The notes beneath the pieces are model-generated. The model had not been told where the DNA came from, did no database searches, and saw only the letters and a list, made by a program, of their open reading frames with translations. A stretch of DNA of 64,000 nt from Leptospira harrisiae (GTDB lineage: Bacteria > Spirochaetota > Leptospiria > Leptospirales > Leptospiraceae), in the NCBI RefSeq assembly GCF_002811945.1, contig NZ_NPDX01000001.1, positions 2,024,661 through 2,088,660 of the forward strand, read 5' to 3'. Of the stretch, positions 46,871 to 56,834 are shown in pieces (the stretch's first letter is position 1; the number at the start of each line of letters is the position of its first letter). The position numbers were made by a program, and so were the translations under genes.

Positions 46871-49159
46871 ATGGAAACATTCAAAGGTTACCTGTTTGAT
46901 ATCTACCACTCTGAACAAAAAATTTACCTTTGGCTAAGGTCTCTCGAAGGAGAATTAAGATTATTCTCCGATGAGTTTTTACCAACAATCTATATTGATG
47001 CACCCCAAAACATACTTAAAAAGTTAGTCAAACGATTCTATGACTTAAACGCATTGGCAGAAATTCCGACCTTTGTGGAGAAAAAGCTGTTCTATGAAAA
47101 TAGAACGATTTCAGTTCTGAAACTGGTAATTTCTAAACCACAACTCCTACCCAAAATCACGAATAAACTTTTTTATCTTTATGGAAAATACGACATCTAC
47201 CACTCAGATATAGAAATTACCACAGGTTATATGGTCGAAAAAGACATCTACCCACTGGCATATTTAGAAATAAGTTATGAAACAAAAAATACGTTAAACC
47301 AAATCAAAAAAATTCAGTGTTTCACAAGTATCACAGACTTAGATTACGAAGTTCCAAACTTCAGAACCGTTTCTATTTACCTAGAAAAAAGCCACAGGAT
47401 TCCTCTTGGGAATAATACACTCATTGTAGAAACTCAGTTAGACCAGTACAAACTACCCACAAATGATTCTAAAAACTTAATTCAAAAATTAAATCAGATC
47501 TTTATAAAACATGACCCAGATATCGTCCTCACGTCCTACGGAGATCAAATCCTATTTCCTTACCTCTTCAAAACGTCGCAAGAAAATCACCTAACAACAG
47601 AATTCGACAGAGACAAAACAAGCACTATCAAACGTTCCATACAAACACAAGGGACTAGCTTTAATACCTATGGAACCATCGTATTCAGAGCCCCCTCCTA
47701 CCCACTTTTTGGTCGCTGGCATATTGATTCAAAAAATGGTTTTGTTTATAAAGAAGCCGATCTTATGGGGATCATCGAACTGGCTCGAATCTCTCGTTTA
47801 CCGATCCAAAAAATGGCAAGAGCATCCACGGGAAAAGCACTCACTTACATTGAAGTAGATGTGGCCTTGAGGATGAACTATCTTGTTCCTTGGCAAAAAA
47901 GTGCACTAGAAGCCCCAAAAACAGCACTTGAACTTTTAAACGCCGACAAAGGTGGGTTAGTTTTTCAAGCAGACATTCAAAACGGGTTTGTATTAGAAAA
48001 TGTGGCTCAATTAGATTTTTCTCAAATGTATCCCAAAGTAATGGTCACGCACAATATATCTCCCGAAACCATCAATTGTTTGTGCTGCAAAAATGATTTT
48101 GAAGGAGAAAGAGTTCCATCACTTGAGTATAGAGTTTGCAACAAAAGAAATGGTGTTGTTTCTGAGGCACTAGCGCACGTTATAGAAAGAAGAACTCATT
48201 ACAAAAAGCAAATAAAAGACAAAAACATCGTCAACAAAGAATACATCGAACAAAAACAATCTAGTTTAAAATGGATGTTGGTTACCTCTTTCGGTTACCT
48301 AGGTTACAGGAATGCAAAATTTGGAAAACTAGAAAGTCATGAAGCTGTCACTGCGTTCGGAAGAGAAAAATTACTTATGGCAAAAGAAATTGCAGAAGAT
48401 CATGGGTACAACTTAGTACATGCCATTACAGACTGTATCTTCATACAAAAAAAAGACAAGTCACCCATTAGCGAAGAAAACCTTGTTATGATTTGTGAAA
48501 CGATAAAACAAAAAACAAAAATAACAATGGATGTAGAAGGTATCTTTTCTTGGTTATCTTTTCCACCATCCACTCAAGATGAAAAAATGCCAGTAGGCAA
48601 CCGTTATATGGGAAGGTTCATCAATGGTCACTTCAAAGGAAGAGGAATTGCTATACGACGGAAAGACTTTCCTCGTTATATAAAAAAAGCACAAGATGAA
48701 ATGATCCGATGGATGTGTCAGTTTGAAACCATAGCGGAGATGCAATCGCGAGAAGAAGAGATTCTAGAAATCTTCAAAAAATTTGACACCCCACTTTCGA
48801 AAGGAGATATTTTTTGGAAAGACCTCCTTATCCTCAGATCCACATCACAAGATCCAGAAGGTTATAGTGTCGATGCCCCGAGCGCAGTAGCAGTCAAAGA
48901 CCTCTTAGAAATGGGAATTCATGTCCAAGCTGGAGAAAAAATTCGTTATTTGGTAGTAAACAAACAGTCGGAACGAAAAGGAGAAAGATACAAAACAGAA
49001 GAGAGAATAGAAACAAAAAACCCGCAAAACATTCTAATCTACGACAAAAACCATTACAGAAAACTATTACTTTCTTCATTCAAAGAAATTTGGATAAGTA
49101 TCGCAACTTTCAATAACTTTAATGACCTCATTAGCAATGAGCCGTTATTACCATTTTAA
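46871..49159 (+). CDS. divergent family-B DNA polymerase
   Basis: 762 residues. Motif A is LDFSQMYPKV (D382), motif B KWMLVTSFGYLGYRNAKFGKLESHE, motif C HAITDCIFIQ with D521 kept but the first Asp of the usual DTD replaced by I519. The N-terminal half has lost clear exonuclease aspartates, so proofreading is probably absent. This fits an error-prone or repair polymerase more than a replicase. Third gene of the operon; stop at 49159 is followed by AT-rich DNA. Confidence 0.85.
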   Translation: METFKGYLFDIYHSEQKIYLWLRSLEGELRLFSDEFLPTIYIDAPQNILKKLVKRFYDLNALAEIPTFVEKKLFYENRTISVLKLVISKPQLLPKITNKLFYLYGKYDIYHSDIEITTGYMVEKDIYPLAYLEISYETKNTLNQIKKIQCFTSITDLDYEVPNFRTVSIYLEKSHRIPLGNNTLIVETQLDQYKLPTNDSKNLIQKLNQIFIKHDPDIVLTSYGDQILFPYLFKTSQENHLTTEFDRDKTSTIKRSIQTQGTSFNTYGTIVFRAPSYPLFGRWHIDSKNGFVYKEADLMGIIELARISRLPIQKMARASTGKALTYIEVDVALRMNYLVPWQKSALEAPKTALELLNADKGGLVFQADIQNGFVLENVAQLDFSQMYPKVMVTHNISPETINCLCCKNDFEGERVPSLEYRVCNKRNGVVSEALAHVIERRTHYKKQIKDKNIVNKEYIEQKQSSLKWMLVTSFGYLGYRNAKFGKLESHEAVTAFGREKLLMAKEIAEDHGYNLVHAITDCIFIQKKDKSPISEENLVMICETIKQKTKITMDVEGIFSWLSFPPSTQDEKMPVGNRYMGRFINGHFKGRGIAIRRKDFPRYIKKAQDEMIRWMCQFETIAEMQSREEEILEIFKKFDTPLSKGDIFWKDLLILRSTSQDPEGYSVDAPSAVAVKDLLEMGIHVQAGEKIRYLVVNKQSERKGERYKTEERIETKNPQNILIYDKNHYRKLLLSSFKEIWISIATFNNFNDLISNEPLLPF

Positions 49160-49624
49160 CTTTAGAACTATACAAAATAAAAAAAGATTCATTACAATAT
49201 GCAAATTTACTTTTATTGCATAAATTAAAAAAAAAATCACAAAATACGAAATAAAAGAAATGCTGTTAGATGAGAATTTCGAAGGCCCATTTAAAAAACG
49301 TTTGCAACAACCCCATCACAAAAAAGACTCAGATTCGTTTTTAAGCAATTGGGACTCAGGGGGCGGAGCTATGCCCAGCCACAAAAAGTAGAAAACGAAA
49401 AGTTATTATGTCTCATACAATCAAAACAACAGAATAAAATTGCCAGGAGCATGATAAACGAATTACAGAAACTAAGACGGATCAAAAGATAACCCGTTAA
49501 CAATATATCAACCTTATACCACCCGAATACGCTGATCGAATAGCAACTGTACGAGAACATAAAACGAACAACAACTCAAAGAGCAAACATCTATTGGCAT
49601 TTAACCGAAACAACAATAGGGAGA
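49160..49624. other. non-coding gap before the cassette array
   Basis: AT-rich and without a convincing gene. One + frame is open for about 65 codons without ATG (49289-49491, encoding a segment like FKQLGLRGRSYAQPQKV), perhaps a gene remnant. No integrase-like reading frame on either strand. Confidence 0.5.
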
Positions 49625-49634
49625 GTTATGCGAC
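49621..49634 (+). other. possible attI-like core site
   Basis: GTTATGCGAC at 49625 equals the 3' end of the array palindromes plus flank, but it lacks their stem and the usual CTAGTTC before it. It could be the fixed attachment site where the first cassette joined. Confidence 0.4.
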
Positions 49635-50422
49635 AGTGTTTAATAAATTTTAAAAAAATGCAAACAATTAGAAATAATAAATATTTAAATATCATATTCA
49701 TAATCATACTATTCCTATCGATTTATTATATTATCCAAATATTATTACTTTACAGAGAAACTTTTGGAACTGAACTTTCAGCTATTCATGAACATTGGAG
49801 TGAATTTGGTGGATTTATCTCTGGAACGATAGGAACATTTCTTAGTTTTATAACTGTCCTATTACTGATAATTACAATATATCTTCAGATAGAGGAATTA
49901 AGAGCGACAAGAGAAGAACTAAAGTTTGCTTCCGAACAAATTGCTCAAAACAGATTAGAATCAGAAAGGAACAATATACTTTTTGAAAAACAAATTGAAC
50001 AAGCGGAAATGCTAGCATTCGAACGAAAGAAAACAGATAGCGTTCTGAATGTTTTACAATCTCTAAATATTGATATTGAAAATCTTCTAAAAAAGCCAAT
50101 ACCATATTTAGTATACAATCCTAATACTAAAAATACAGTTGATTATCGAAACTTAATGACTGGTCCACTACTTTCTGAATATTTACATTACCCTGACCTC
50201 TCTATAAAACATATTAAGGAAACTGTCGCTTATGAATATGTTCAAGAGCAGTTATTAATAGCGATGGAAAATTTAAATGCGTTAGTTGAACAATGGAACG
50301 ATTATTCCAGATTAATTCCTGATGAACCGGAAACTGGAACTCGACTTTACTATTCTAATAGATTCGAGTGGATAACTGACAATGTAAAAATTTTGAGGGA
50401 AAGTGTCTTAAAGCTAAAATAA
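49628..50422 (+). CDS. two-helix membrane protein, putative phage abortive infection (putAbiC-like)
   Basis: 264 residues. Two membrane helices (about 20-42 and 62-88, with WSEFGGFISGTIGTFLSFITVLLLI) then a coiled coil LQIEELRATREELKFASEQIAQNRLESER and a helical C-terminus. This layout is shared with putative AbiC-type proteins. Start at 49628 uses an ATG inside the core site with GGGAG upstream; ATG 49661 is the alternative. First gene in the array. Confidence 0.62.
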   Translation: MRQCLINFKKMQTIRNNKYLNIIFIIILFLSIYYIIQILLLYRETFGTELSAIHEHWSEFGGFISGTIGTFLSFITVLLLIITIYLQIEELRATREELKFASEQIAQNRLESERNNILFEKQIEQAEMLAFERKKTDSVLNVLQSLNIDIENLLKKPIPYLVYNPNTKNTVDYRNLMTGPLLSEYLHYPDLSIKHIKETVAYEYVQEQLLIAMENLNALVEQWNDYSRLIPDEPETGTRLYYSNRFEWITDNVKILRESVLKLK

Positions 50423-50430
50423 ACACCGTC

Positions 50431-50594
50431 GCATAACAGCGACTAACCGCTTCGCTTCGGGACTTACGCCCTCGCTCGGTCTGCGACACATAGGCTTCTG
50501 GCACTCCTCTTGCTTACGCAAGCGTCGTTCCAGTCCCTAACGTCCCGTCCGGGACTCAGGGCCAGCCTACGTCGGTTAGTCTAGTTCGTTATGC
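50431..50594 (+). repeat. attC-like palindrome 1 (164 bp)
   Basis: Ends GCATAAC / GTTATGC; second arms GACTAACCG / CGGTTAGTC pair perfectly. Inner hairpins CTTGC/GCAAG and GTCCCG/CGGGAC. Follows the putAbiC-like cassette. Confidence 0.82.
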
Positions 50595-50600
50595 GACATT

Positions 50601-51512
50601 TTGAAAACTATTAAGAATTACATGAAAAAAATTATATTAGCTATTCTACTTGCAAGTTCATCTGTATATTCGGAACAAAATGCAGTTCAAAATGAAAAAC
50701 TTTGGACTTTTACATTTATTAGAAATTCAACCTATTTATTTCCTTATGAAAAGTATGAATTCAAAGATACTATTGGAGGTTATAGAAATAAGGGGAATGA
50801 AACTGTTAATAACTTCGAGTTTTCTTTTAAGAAAAAATTGGAAAATTCAAATTTCTCTATATATACAGACTTTCTTGAATTTAACAAAAGAGCTTTCTCA
50901 CAGCAATATGACTTCTATCAAAATAGTGAATTAGTTGCAACAGCACCCGTTTCAATTGGAGATTATTTTAGATCTCAAATTAGAATTGGATTTCTATATA
51001 CTTTACCGAACTTTACTAACTTAAATATCATTATTGGATCACGATACATTAAGTCTGAACTTACCGATAATTATCCTTATATCTATTCTATCAAATTTGG
51101 CCAAAAGTATATAGGACCTGAAATTGGATTTGAATATCAATCTGATAAATATGCAAACTTCTTCTTTGCTACAAGACTAAGTTTTTTTCAACTATATGGA
51201 AGAATCTATAATAATTACTATTTTACTGCTTTGAATACGGATCAGGGATACATTAATGTTAATATACAACCTTATAGTAAATATATTGGCAGAGAGGTAT
51301 ATTTGAAAGCTGGATATTTCTTTACTGAAAATGTTTTTATGACTATAGGTTTAAAATCAATTGTAGCAAAAATCAAACCTGACGATATGAGAGTTTACTC
51401 TGGAGATTCTAGATATGATACCATACAAAATATCGAATATGGTACTCGCGGCAATTATACAAAAACAGAAACTTTTAGTTCTGTCGTTATTGAAATCGGA
51501 GCAAATATATAA
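50601..51512 (+). CDS. outer-membrane beta-barrel protein
   Basis: 303 residues (about 296 from ATG 50622). Signal peptide KKIILAILLASSSVYS. Then many amphipathic strands with aromatic ends (NFEFSFKKKLENSNFSIYTDFLEF, RSQIRIGFLYTLPNF), ending SSVVIEIGANI, a typical barrel terminus though without a final F. Strongly AT-rich compared with chromosomal genes. Function unknown; a surface-protein cassette is unusual for integrons. Confidence 0.72.
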   Translation: MKTIKNYMKKIILAILLASSSVYSEQNAVQNEKLWTFTFIRNSTYLFPYEKYEFKDTIGGYRNKGNETVNNFEFSFKKKLENSNFSIYTDFLEFNKRAFSQQYDFYQNSELVATAPVSIGDYFRSQIRIGFLYTLPNFTNLNIIIGSRYIKSELTDNYPYIYSIKFGQKYIGPEIGFEYQSDKYANFFFATRLSFFQLYGRIYNNYYFTALNTDQGYINVNIQPYSKYIGREVYLKAGYFFTENVFMTIGLKSIVAKIKPDDMRVYSGDSRYDTIQNIEYGTRGNYTKTETFSSVVIEIGANI

Positions 51513-51524
51513 CTTCAAAACGTC

Positions 51525-51689
51525 GCATAACAGCGTGGAAACGCTGCGCTTCGGCACTTACGGCCTCGCTTGGGCTGCGCCACATTCCCTTTCTGTCACT
51601 CGCTCGCATACGCAAGCTCCGTGCCAGTCCCTAACGTCCCGTTCCGGGACTCAGGGTCAGGGAACGTCGTCTCCACTAGTTCGTTATAC
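51525..51689 (+). repeat. attC-like palindrome 2 (165 bp)
   Basis: Ends GCATAAC / GTTATAC; second arms GTGGAAACG / CGTCTCCAC pair with one mismatch. Loop sequences match the other copies. Confidence 0.82.
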
Positions 51690-51909
51690 GAAATGCCTTA
51701 AATAAGCATGAAAAAAACTCATCTTGAAAAAGTTTATTACTATAAATCACATCAGAGAATCAATTTAATAACACCTTATTTAGTTAATCAGAAGACTAGT
51801 CCAAATAAATTCAGCCATTCAAAATGCAATATATAAGTATTATACATTAAATAATTGGAGATCTAATGAAAAGAAATAAATCTCACTCCCACTCGAAGGG
51901 AAATAAACA

Positions 51910-52497
51910 ATGAAACAATTACCTTTGTTGCTGATTTTCCCATTTGTTATGCTATCTTGTTTTAAAACTGAACAAAGTGTTGATAAGACTATCGAAACTA
52001 AACTAGAACCAAAAATTATAGTAGATAAAGAAATTGGCGATGGCCATTTTTATAAAGAGTTCATTCAGAATATTAAAAGCGATGATTGTAAAGCAATTCA
52101 AGATAATCTTGATGAAGTGGTTTATTATTATTTAAGTGACTTTAGAGATGTAAGCTTTACTTTTAAAAAAATCGATCGATACCTTGAAAAACATAATAAA
52201 TTTTCTATCTGTGATTTGTTTTTTAACTCAACTATAATGCAGACAAAATTTAGGGTTTTGTTACCTAGCAATGAAGAAATTATCAAATCTTTAATTTCTC
52301 CTCGTGATTGGCTAAATAAATCAAGGGAGATTCGATTTTTCGCTATGAAAAATAAAGAAGTAGATGTAGCCTTTTTTGGAGGTAGATATTTTCATCCGGA
52401 CGAACCCTATAATGACTCACGGGATTTGGACATTTGGTTTCGTTGCCCCAGTGGATTTGATCAGAAATGTTTCTTATATTCAATCACGGCTTACTAA
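51910..52497 (+). CDS. cassette lipoprotein, hypothetical
   Basis: 195 residues. MKQLPLLLIFPFVMLSC is a lipoprotein signal (LSC). Mature part is mixed alpha/beta with YHPDEPYNDSRDLDIWFRCP-like end and several cysteines. A 15-codon leader ORF ends in an ATGA overlap with this start. No known domain. Confidence 0.68.
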   Translation: MKQLPLLLIFPFVMLSCFKTEQSVDKTIETKLEPKIIVDKEIGDGHFYKEFIQNIKSDDCKAIQDNLDEVVYYYLSDFRDVSFTFKKIDRYLEKHNKFSICDLFFNSTIMQTKFRVLLPSNEEIIKSLISPRDWLNKSREIRFFAMKNKEVDVAFFGGRYFHPDEPYNDSRDLDIWFRCPSGFDQKCFLYSITAY

Positions 52498-52602
52498 ACA
52501 TTGAGTTATATTTCTTTAGGCCGAAACTACATCTCTCAAAAATTTTCACTTCCGAAGCATAAGATAAAAATCGAAATACTCTTTATATAACCAAGGCACT
52601 TC

Positions 52603-52730
52603 GTATAACAGCACCTTCCCGCTACGTTTCGGCACAAGGCCTCACTCGGCCTGCGGCAAATTTTCCGCTTCCCTAACGCCTTCTACGAAGGCTCAGGGCG
52701 GAAAACTTCGGGAAGGCTAGTTCGTTATGC
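52603..52730 (+). repeat. attC-like palindrome 3 (128 bp, shortest)
   Basis: Ends GTATAAC / GTTATGC; arms CCTTCCCG / CGGGAAGG. A shorter middle than the other copies. Confidence 0.78.
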
Positions 52731-52760
52731 GAAATTATATTGCAAACAGTAAAATAAACT

Positions 52761-54026
52761 ATGATAATAACAATACCGACAGAATTTAATTTTAGCAATA
52801 ATGGAATAATAGATTTTGATAAAATATTAAGTGTTTTCAATTGGGAGACTAAAGAAAACGAAATTACAATTGATTTCAAGCAATGCTTCGACGCAAATTA
52901 TCAAACATTAAGTCTATTAGTCCCTTTTATAATGAAAAAAAAATCCGAAGGGAAGCTGATCAAAATAATTTACAATGACCACCCGAGAAGTGCTTCGAAT
53001 ATGTGGAAGAAGATGGGAGCCCAAGGACTATTCAATGTATTATTAAATGAAACTAATAATTTTGTAAGTAACAAATTTAAGCCGATGTTTGCCCTAAGAT
53101 CAAACAAAGATTTTCAATTAATATTAAACAAAATAGCGGACTTTACCGATGAATTCGATATTCAATATGAAAAAACATTACGTTATATACTTTCAGAATT
53201 ATTTTACAATTCGATTGAACACGGTTGCTCTTACTACAATCACGGATATAAAAGTTTTCCACTTCCTGCTACAGTTCAATTTTCATTCTACGAAAAAAGA
53301 AATGAAATATCATTTATGATAGCAGATTTAGGAATTGGAATAAAAAAGCATATTGAACAAACATATCCTGGTTTCAAAAATGATATAGAAGCTATTACGC
53401 ATTCACTTAAACCAAACATATCGGGTACATTCGCGAAAAGAATGCGAAATCCATACTCACAAATTAACAATGCCGGAATGGGTTTGTATTTATCTTCAAA
53501 TATAGTAAAAAGATTGCATTCAGATATGTATATAATATCAGGAAATGGCATGGTCCATATTTCACCAAACGATATGACAACTAAAAATTTAAAATATAAC
53601 TGGCCAGGTACATTTATATACCTAACGATCAAATTGAATCGACAATTGAATGAAAGCTTTGATAATCTATTAGAAACTTTCAGGAAATCTGCGCAGGAAG
53701 AACAAAAGCACAATGATTCTAAAGAAAACACAAACAAATTTTACGTAAATATTTTTAATCATTTTGGCTCTTTTGCAGAAGACAAAGAAAAAGCAATTAA
53801 GTTTAGAGAGGAAAAAATTATTCCCGCCATCAATGAAGGAAAAAATGTCATCTTTGATTTTTCAAATGTAACGAGTTCGCCACATAGCTTCATTAATGCT
53901 TTAATTGCATCCCCAATAGAAAAACTAGGATTGATTGCCTATAAAAAAATAAAAGTAATAAACGGCACAAAAGACATTAACGGAATTGTGGAATATATTT
54001 TCGAAGAATATACACCAGATCATTAA
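52761..54026 (+). CDS. HATPase and STAS-like (DUF4325) protein
   Basis: 421 residues. Residues 1-110 resemble a STAS-like fold (ITIDFKQCFDANYQTLSLLVPFI). A GHKL ATPase follows with N150 in SELFYNSIEHG, D189 in IADLGIGIKKH and NNAGMGLYLSSNIV. The C-terminal ~100 residues resemble DUF4325 (REEKIIPAINEGKNVIFDFSNVTSSPHSFINALI). Looks like a signalling or anti-sigma-type switch; a defence role is only suggested by context. Confidence 0.76.
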   Translation: MIITIPTEFNFSNNGIIDFDKILSVFNWETKENEITIDFKQCFDANYQTLSLLVPFIMKKKSEGKLIKIIYNDHPRSASNMWKKMGAQGLFNVLLNETNNFVSNKFKPMFALRSNKDFQLILNKIADFTDEFDIQYEKTLRYILSELFYNSIEHGCSYYNHGYKSFPLPATVQFSFYEKRNEISFMIADLGIGIKKHIEQTYPGFKNDIEAITHSLKPNISGTFAKRMRNPYSQINNAGMGLYLSSNIVKRLHSDMYIISGNGMVHISPNDMTTKNLKYNWPGTFIYLTIKLNRQLNESFDNLLETFRKSAQEEQKHNDSKENTNKFYVNIFNHFGSFAEDKEKAIKFREEKIIPAINEGKNVIFDFSNVTSSPHSFINALIASPIEKLGLIAYKKIKVINGTKDINGIVEYIFEEYTPDH

Positions 54027-54039
54027 GCAATATAACTTC

Positions 54040-54203
54040 GCATAACAGCAACTAACCGCTTCACTTCGGGACTGGCGCCCTCGTTCGGTCTGCGACACAT
54101 AGGCTTCTGGCACTCCCCTTGCATCCGCAAGTGTCGTGGCCAGTCCCTAACGTCCCGTTGGGACTCAGGGCCAGCCTACGTCGGTTAGTCTAGTTCGTTA
54201 TGT
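54040..54203 (+). repeat. attC-like palindrome 4 (164 bp)
   Basis: Ends GCATAAC / GTTATGT; arms AACTAACCG / CGGTTAGTC (one mismatch). Close to copies 1 and 7. Confidence 0.82.
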
Positions 54204-54242
54204 GCAATGCAAAGAACATCAAATTAAAAAAGGATAATAAAA

Positions 54243-55931
54243 ATGAGACTAGCAGGCTTAATTGTAAAAAATTATAAAATCATTGGAGACATTCCTTATG
54301 AAATAAGGATTGATGAAATCGTAGTATTAATCGGACAAAATAACGCTGGCAAATCGACTATTCTTGATGCATACGAGTCATTTGCTTCTTCTGGAAAAGA
54401 ATTGGCAAAAACATATTTCCATAATGAAGACATTTCAAAGCCTATAGAAATTACTGGAATTTTCGATTCAATAACAGCAGATGACGAGGATACCATCGGG
54501 AAAAAATGGAAACATAATGATTTAAATTATGGCGAATGTATTAAATTACGATGGATATGGACTTTACCTGAAAAAAAGGCAACAAAACAATCATTTAATC
54601 CAGAGACGAATATTTTTGAAGAAGGTGGCATGGGCGGTTGGGATACACTTATCCAGAGTAGAATCCCACAGCCGATTAGAATTAAACCTACAGAGTCAGT
54701 CGAAACTACTCAAACAAAAATTGTAACTCTATTAAAAACAATAGTTAAAGATCGATTAAAAGCTGATTCAAGTAAAACAAAAGCAGCAATTGATGAAATT
54801 GAAAAATTAGCTCAAACTATTTTTTCTGAATCGAAAACTGCATTCGATGATATAGCAAATAGAATTACAAAAAATGTTTCTAATATATTTCCAGGAACAA
54901 AAATAGAATTAATTCCCCAATCAAAAGATGCAATTGATGAAAAAATAGTCGGAGCCGAATCATTTTTGAAAGTAGGAACCGATCATACCTATAATAGTCC
55001 ACTAATGCAACAAGGCACTGGAATTCAGCGTGCGTTACTATGGTCAGCACTTTCTGTGATGTCTGACGTTAGCGATGGAAAAAAGAAAACAAAACAAACT
55101 GGAGAAGCTACAAGAATTCTATTAATAGACGAACCAGAAGCATTTCTGCATCCCCCAACAATCCGTGAAACTAGAGAATCTTTATATGATTTTGCATTGC
55201 AAAATCCAGATTGGCAAGTATTAGCTACAACTCATTCTCCTGTTTTTATTGATTTATCCAAAGATCACACAACAATTATTAGAGTCGATGCAACCTCTCC
55301 CACTCAGCGATACGTCTCGACAGACAAAATATCGTTTGAAGTAGATGAGCGAACAAGACTACAAATGATTCGTGCTTCAAATCCAATGGTTAATGAATTC
55401 TTTTTTTATGAAAATATAATTTTAGTAGAGGGACCAACCGAACAAATTGCTATTCACCATATAGCAAAAGAATTAGACTTAAACGTTCATGTAATAAATT
55501 GTTTCGGAAAAGCAAATATTACTTTGTTTGCACGAATCCTAAATCAATTCAAAGTACCTTATATTGTTATTCATGACTCTGACACTCCAAAAATAAAACG
55601 TAAAGAAAAATATATTCAGTCAGCTATGTGGACAATAAATGAGAGAATTCGTCAATCTATCGATTTCTCGCTCAATTCTAATTTGTATGTTCAAGTTCCC
55701 AATTTTGAAGGTGAATTTTTAAATGAAGAATTATCCAATGGAAAAGTGGACAGAGTTATTGAACTTCTTTCCGATAAAACAAGCTCTGAATATAAGCTGT
55801 TATTTGATCAATATACGAAAATATTAAAGAGAGAAACATTAGTCTTTCAAAATTCCGAAACCAAATTCAATGAAAAAATTTCAAAATACAAATTAGAGAA
55901 TAAATTAGAAAATAACTCATTATGGAATTAG
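54243..55931 (+). CDS. OLD-family ATPase with TOPRIM nuclease domain
   Basis: 562 residues. Walker A GQNNAGKST (31-39), Walker B ILLIDEPEAFLHPP (D296/E297), then a TOPRIM domain with E396 in ILVEGPTEQIA and D445/D447 in IHDSDTPKIKRK. Overcoming-lysogenization-defect family: ATP-dependent DNA nucleases used in phage defence. No UvrD-like partner, so this is a stand-alone OLD rather than Gabija. The only gene of its cassette. Confidence 0.88.
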   Translation: MRLAGLIVKNYKIIGDIPYEIRIDEIVVLIGQNNAGKSTILDAYESFASSGKELAKTYFHNEDISKPIEITGIFDSITADDEDTIGKKWKHNDLNYGECIKLRWIWTLPEKKATKQSFNPETNIFEEGGMGGWDTLIQSRIPQPIRIKPTESVETTQTKIVTLLKTIVKDRLKADSSKTKAAIDEIEKLAQTIFSESKTAFDDIANRITKNVSNIFPGTKIELIPQSKDAIDEKIVGAESFLKVGTDHTYNSPLMQQGTGIQRALLWSALSVMSDVSDGKKKTKQTGEATRILLIDEPEAFLHPPTIRETRESLYDFALQNPDWQVLATTHSPVFIDLSKDHTTIIRVDATSPTQRYVSTDKISFEVDERTRLQMIRASNPMVNEFFFYENIILVEGPTEQIAIHHIAKELDLNVHVINCFGKANITLFARILNQFKVPYIVIHDSDTPKIKRKEKYIQSAMWTINERIRQSIDFSLNSNLYVQVPNFEGEFLNEELSNGKVDRVIELLSDKTSSEYKLLFDQYTKILKRETLVFQNSETKFNEKISKYKLENKLENNSLWN

Positions 55932-55954
55932 ATTGAATTTAATCTTTGCACTGC

Positions 55955-56116
55955 GCATAACAGCGACTTAACGCTTCACTTCGGGACAAGCCCTCGCTCG
56001 GTCTGCGACACATTCCTCTCTGGAACTCCTCTTGCCTCCGCAAGCCTCGTTCCAGTCCCTAACGTCCCTTCAGGGACTCAGGGTCGAGGAACGTCGTTAA
56101 GTCTAGTTCGTTATGC
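55955..56116 (+). repeat. attC-like palindrome 5 (162 bp)
   Basis: Ends GCATAAC / GTTATGC; arms GACTTAACG / CGTTAAGTC pair perfectly with different bases from copy 1. Confidence 0.82.
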
Positions 56117-56154
56117 GTAATTGCTCTAATTTTATTCTAAAAAGGAATTAAAAA

Positions 56155-56820
56155 ATGAATGAAAATGAATTAGAGAAAATAATTATTCAAATCGAAGATT
56201 ATTTAATACCATTCCTAAATTTAGATACATACGAAAAGGCACTTTATTATCATCTTTTTCGACACTCAAAACTAATTGGAAAGAATGAGCTTCAATTTGT
56301 AATATCGAGTGCACCTAAAACGGTACAAATGACCGATTATTCAGCTCGTGATCGAATTCGAAAATTAGATAAGAAGGGTTGTATCAGAATTCTAGAAACA
56401 ACTAGAGATGGATTACAAATTGAATTATATCTTCCAGAACAGATTTCAGGTTGTATTCCACCAAAATCACAAACACTTGAAGAAAAAGACATTGAACAAA
56501 TTGATTTTTATAAAGAAGCAAAGTTTAGACCATCTATATTAAAAAGAGAAAATAATCAATGTTTCTATTGTTTCAGGAAAATAAACTTAGATAACTACGT
56601 CCTTGACCACGTCTTACCGCAAGTTAGTGGAGGAAGTAATTCATATAAAAATATTGTTGCTTCATGTCATGAATGTAATTCTAAGAAATCAGGAAAAACT
56701 GGCGATGACTATGTCAGAGACCTTTATAGGTCAGGACTTTTATCTTCTAAGGAACTAGATAAAAAACTCAAAGAACTTGAACTATTAACTGATGGAAAAT
56801 TAAAACCAGAAATTACTTAA
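56155..56820 (+). CDS. HNH endonuclease with N-terminal helical domain
   Basis: 221 residues. N-terminal ~100 residues look like a winged helix (SARDRIRKLDKKGCIRILETTRDG). The HNH domain has zinc cysteines C-x2-C (QCFYCF) and C-x2-C (SCHECN), and D151/H152 in YVLDHVLPQVSGGSNSYKNIV. It should cut DNA. It shares a cassette with the proteasome-like gene 14 bp downstream, so the two probably act together. Confidence 0.88.
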   Translation: MNENELEKIIIQIEDYLIPFLNLDTYEKALYYHLFRHSKLIGKNELQFVISSAPKTVQMTDYSARDRIRKLDKKGCIRILETTRDGLQIELYLPEQISGCIPPKSQTLEEKDIEQIDFYKEAKFRPSILKRENNQCFYCFRKINLDNYVLDHVLPQVSGGSNSYKNIVASCHECNSKKSGKTGDDYVRDLYRSGLLSSKELDKKLKELELLTDGKLKPEIT

Positions 56821-56834
56821 TAGGAACAGCTTGT

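Noticed and set aside
49369..49560. Integrase remnant on the - strand
   Set aside because: The 63-aa frame is cysteine- and phenylalanine-rich with no recombinase motif; likely a chance ORF.
54243..56820. Gabija system (GajA plus GajB)
   Set aside because: The OLD nuclease is alone in its cassette and the next gene is an HNH nuclease, not a UvrD-like helicase.
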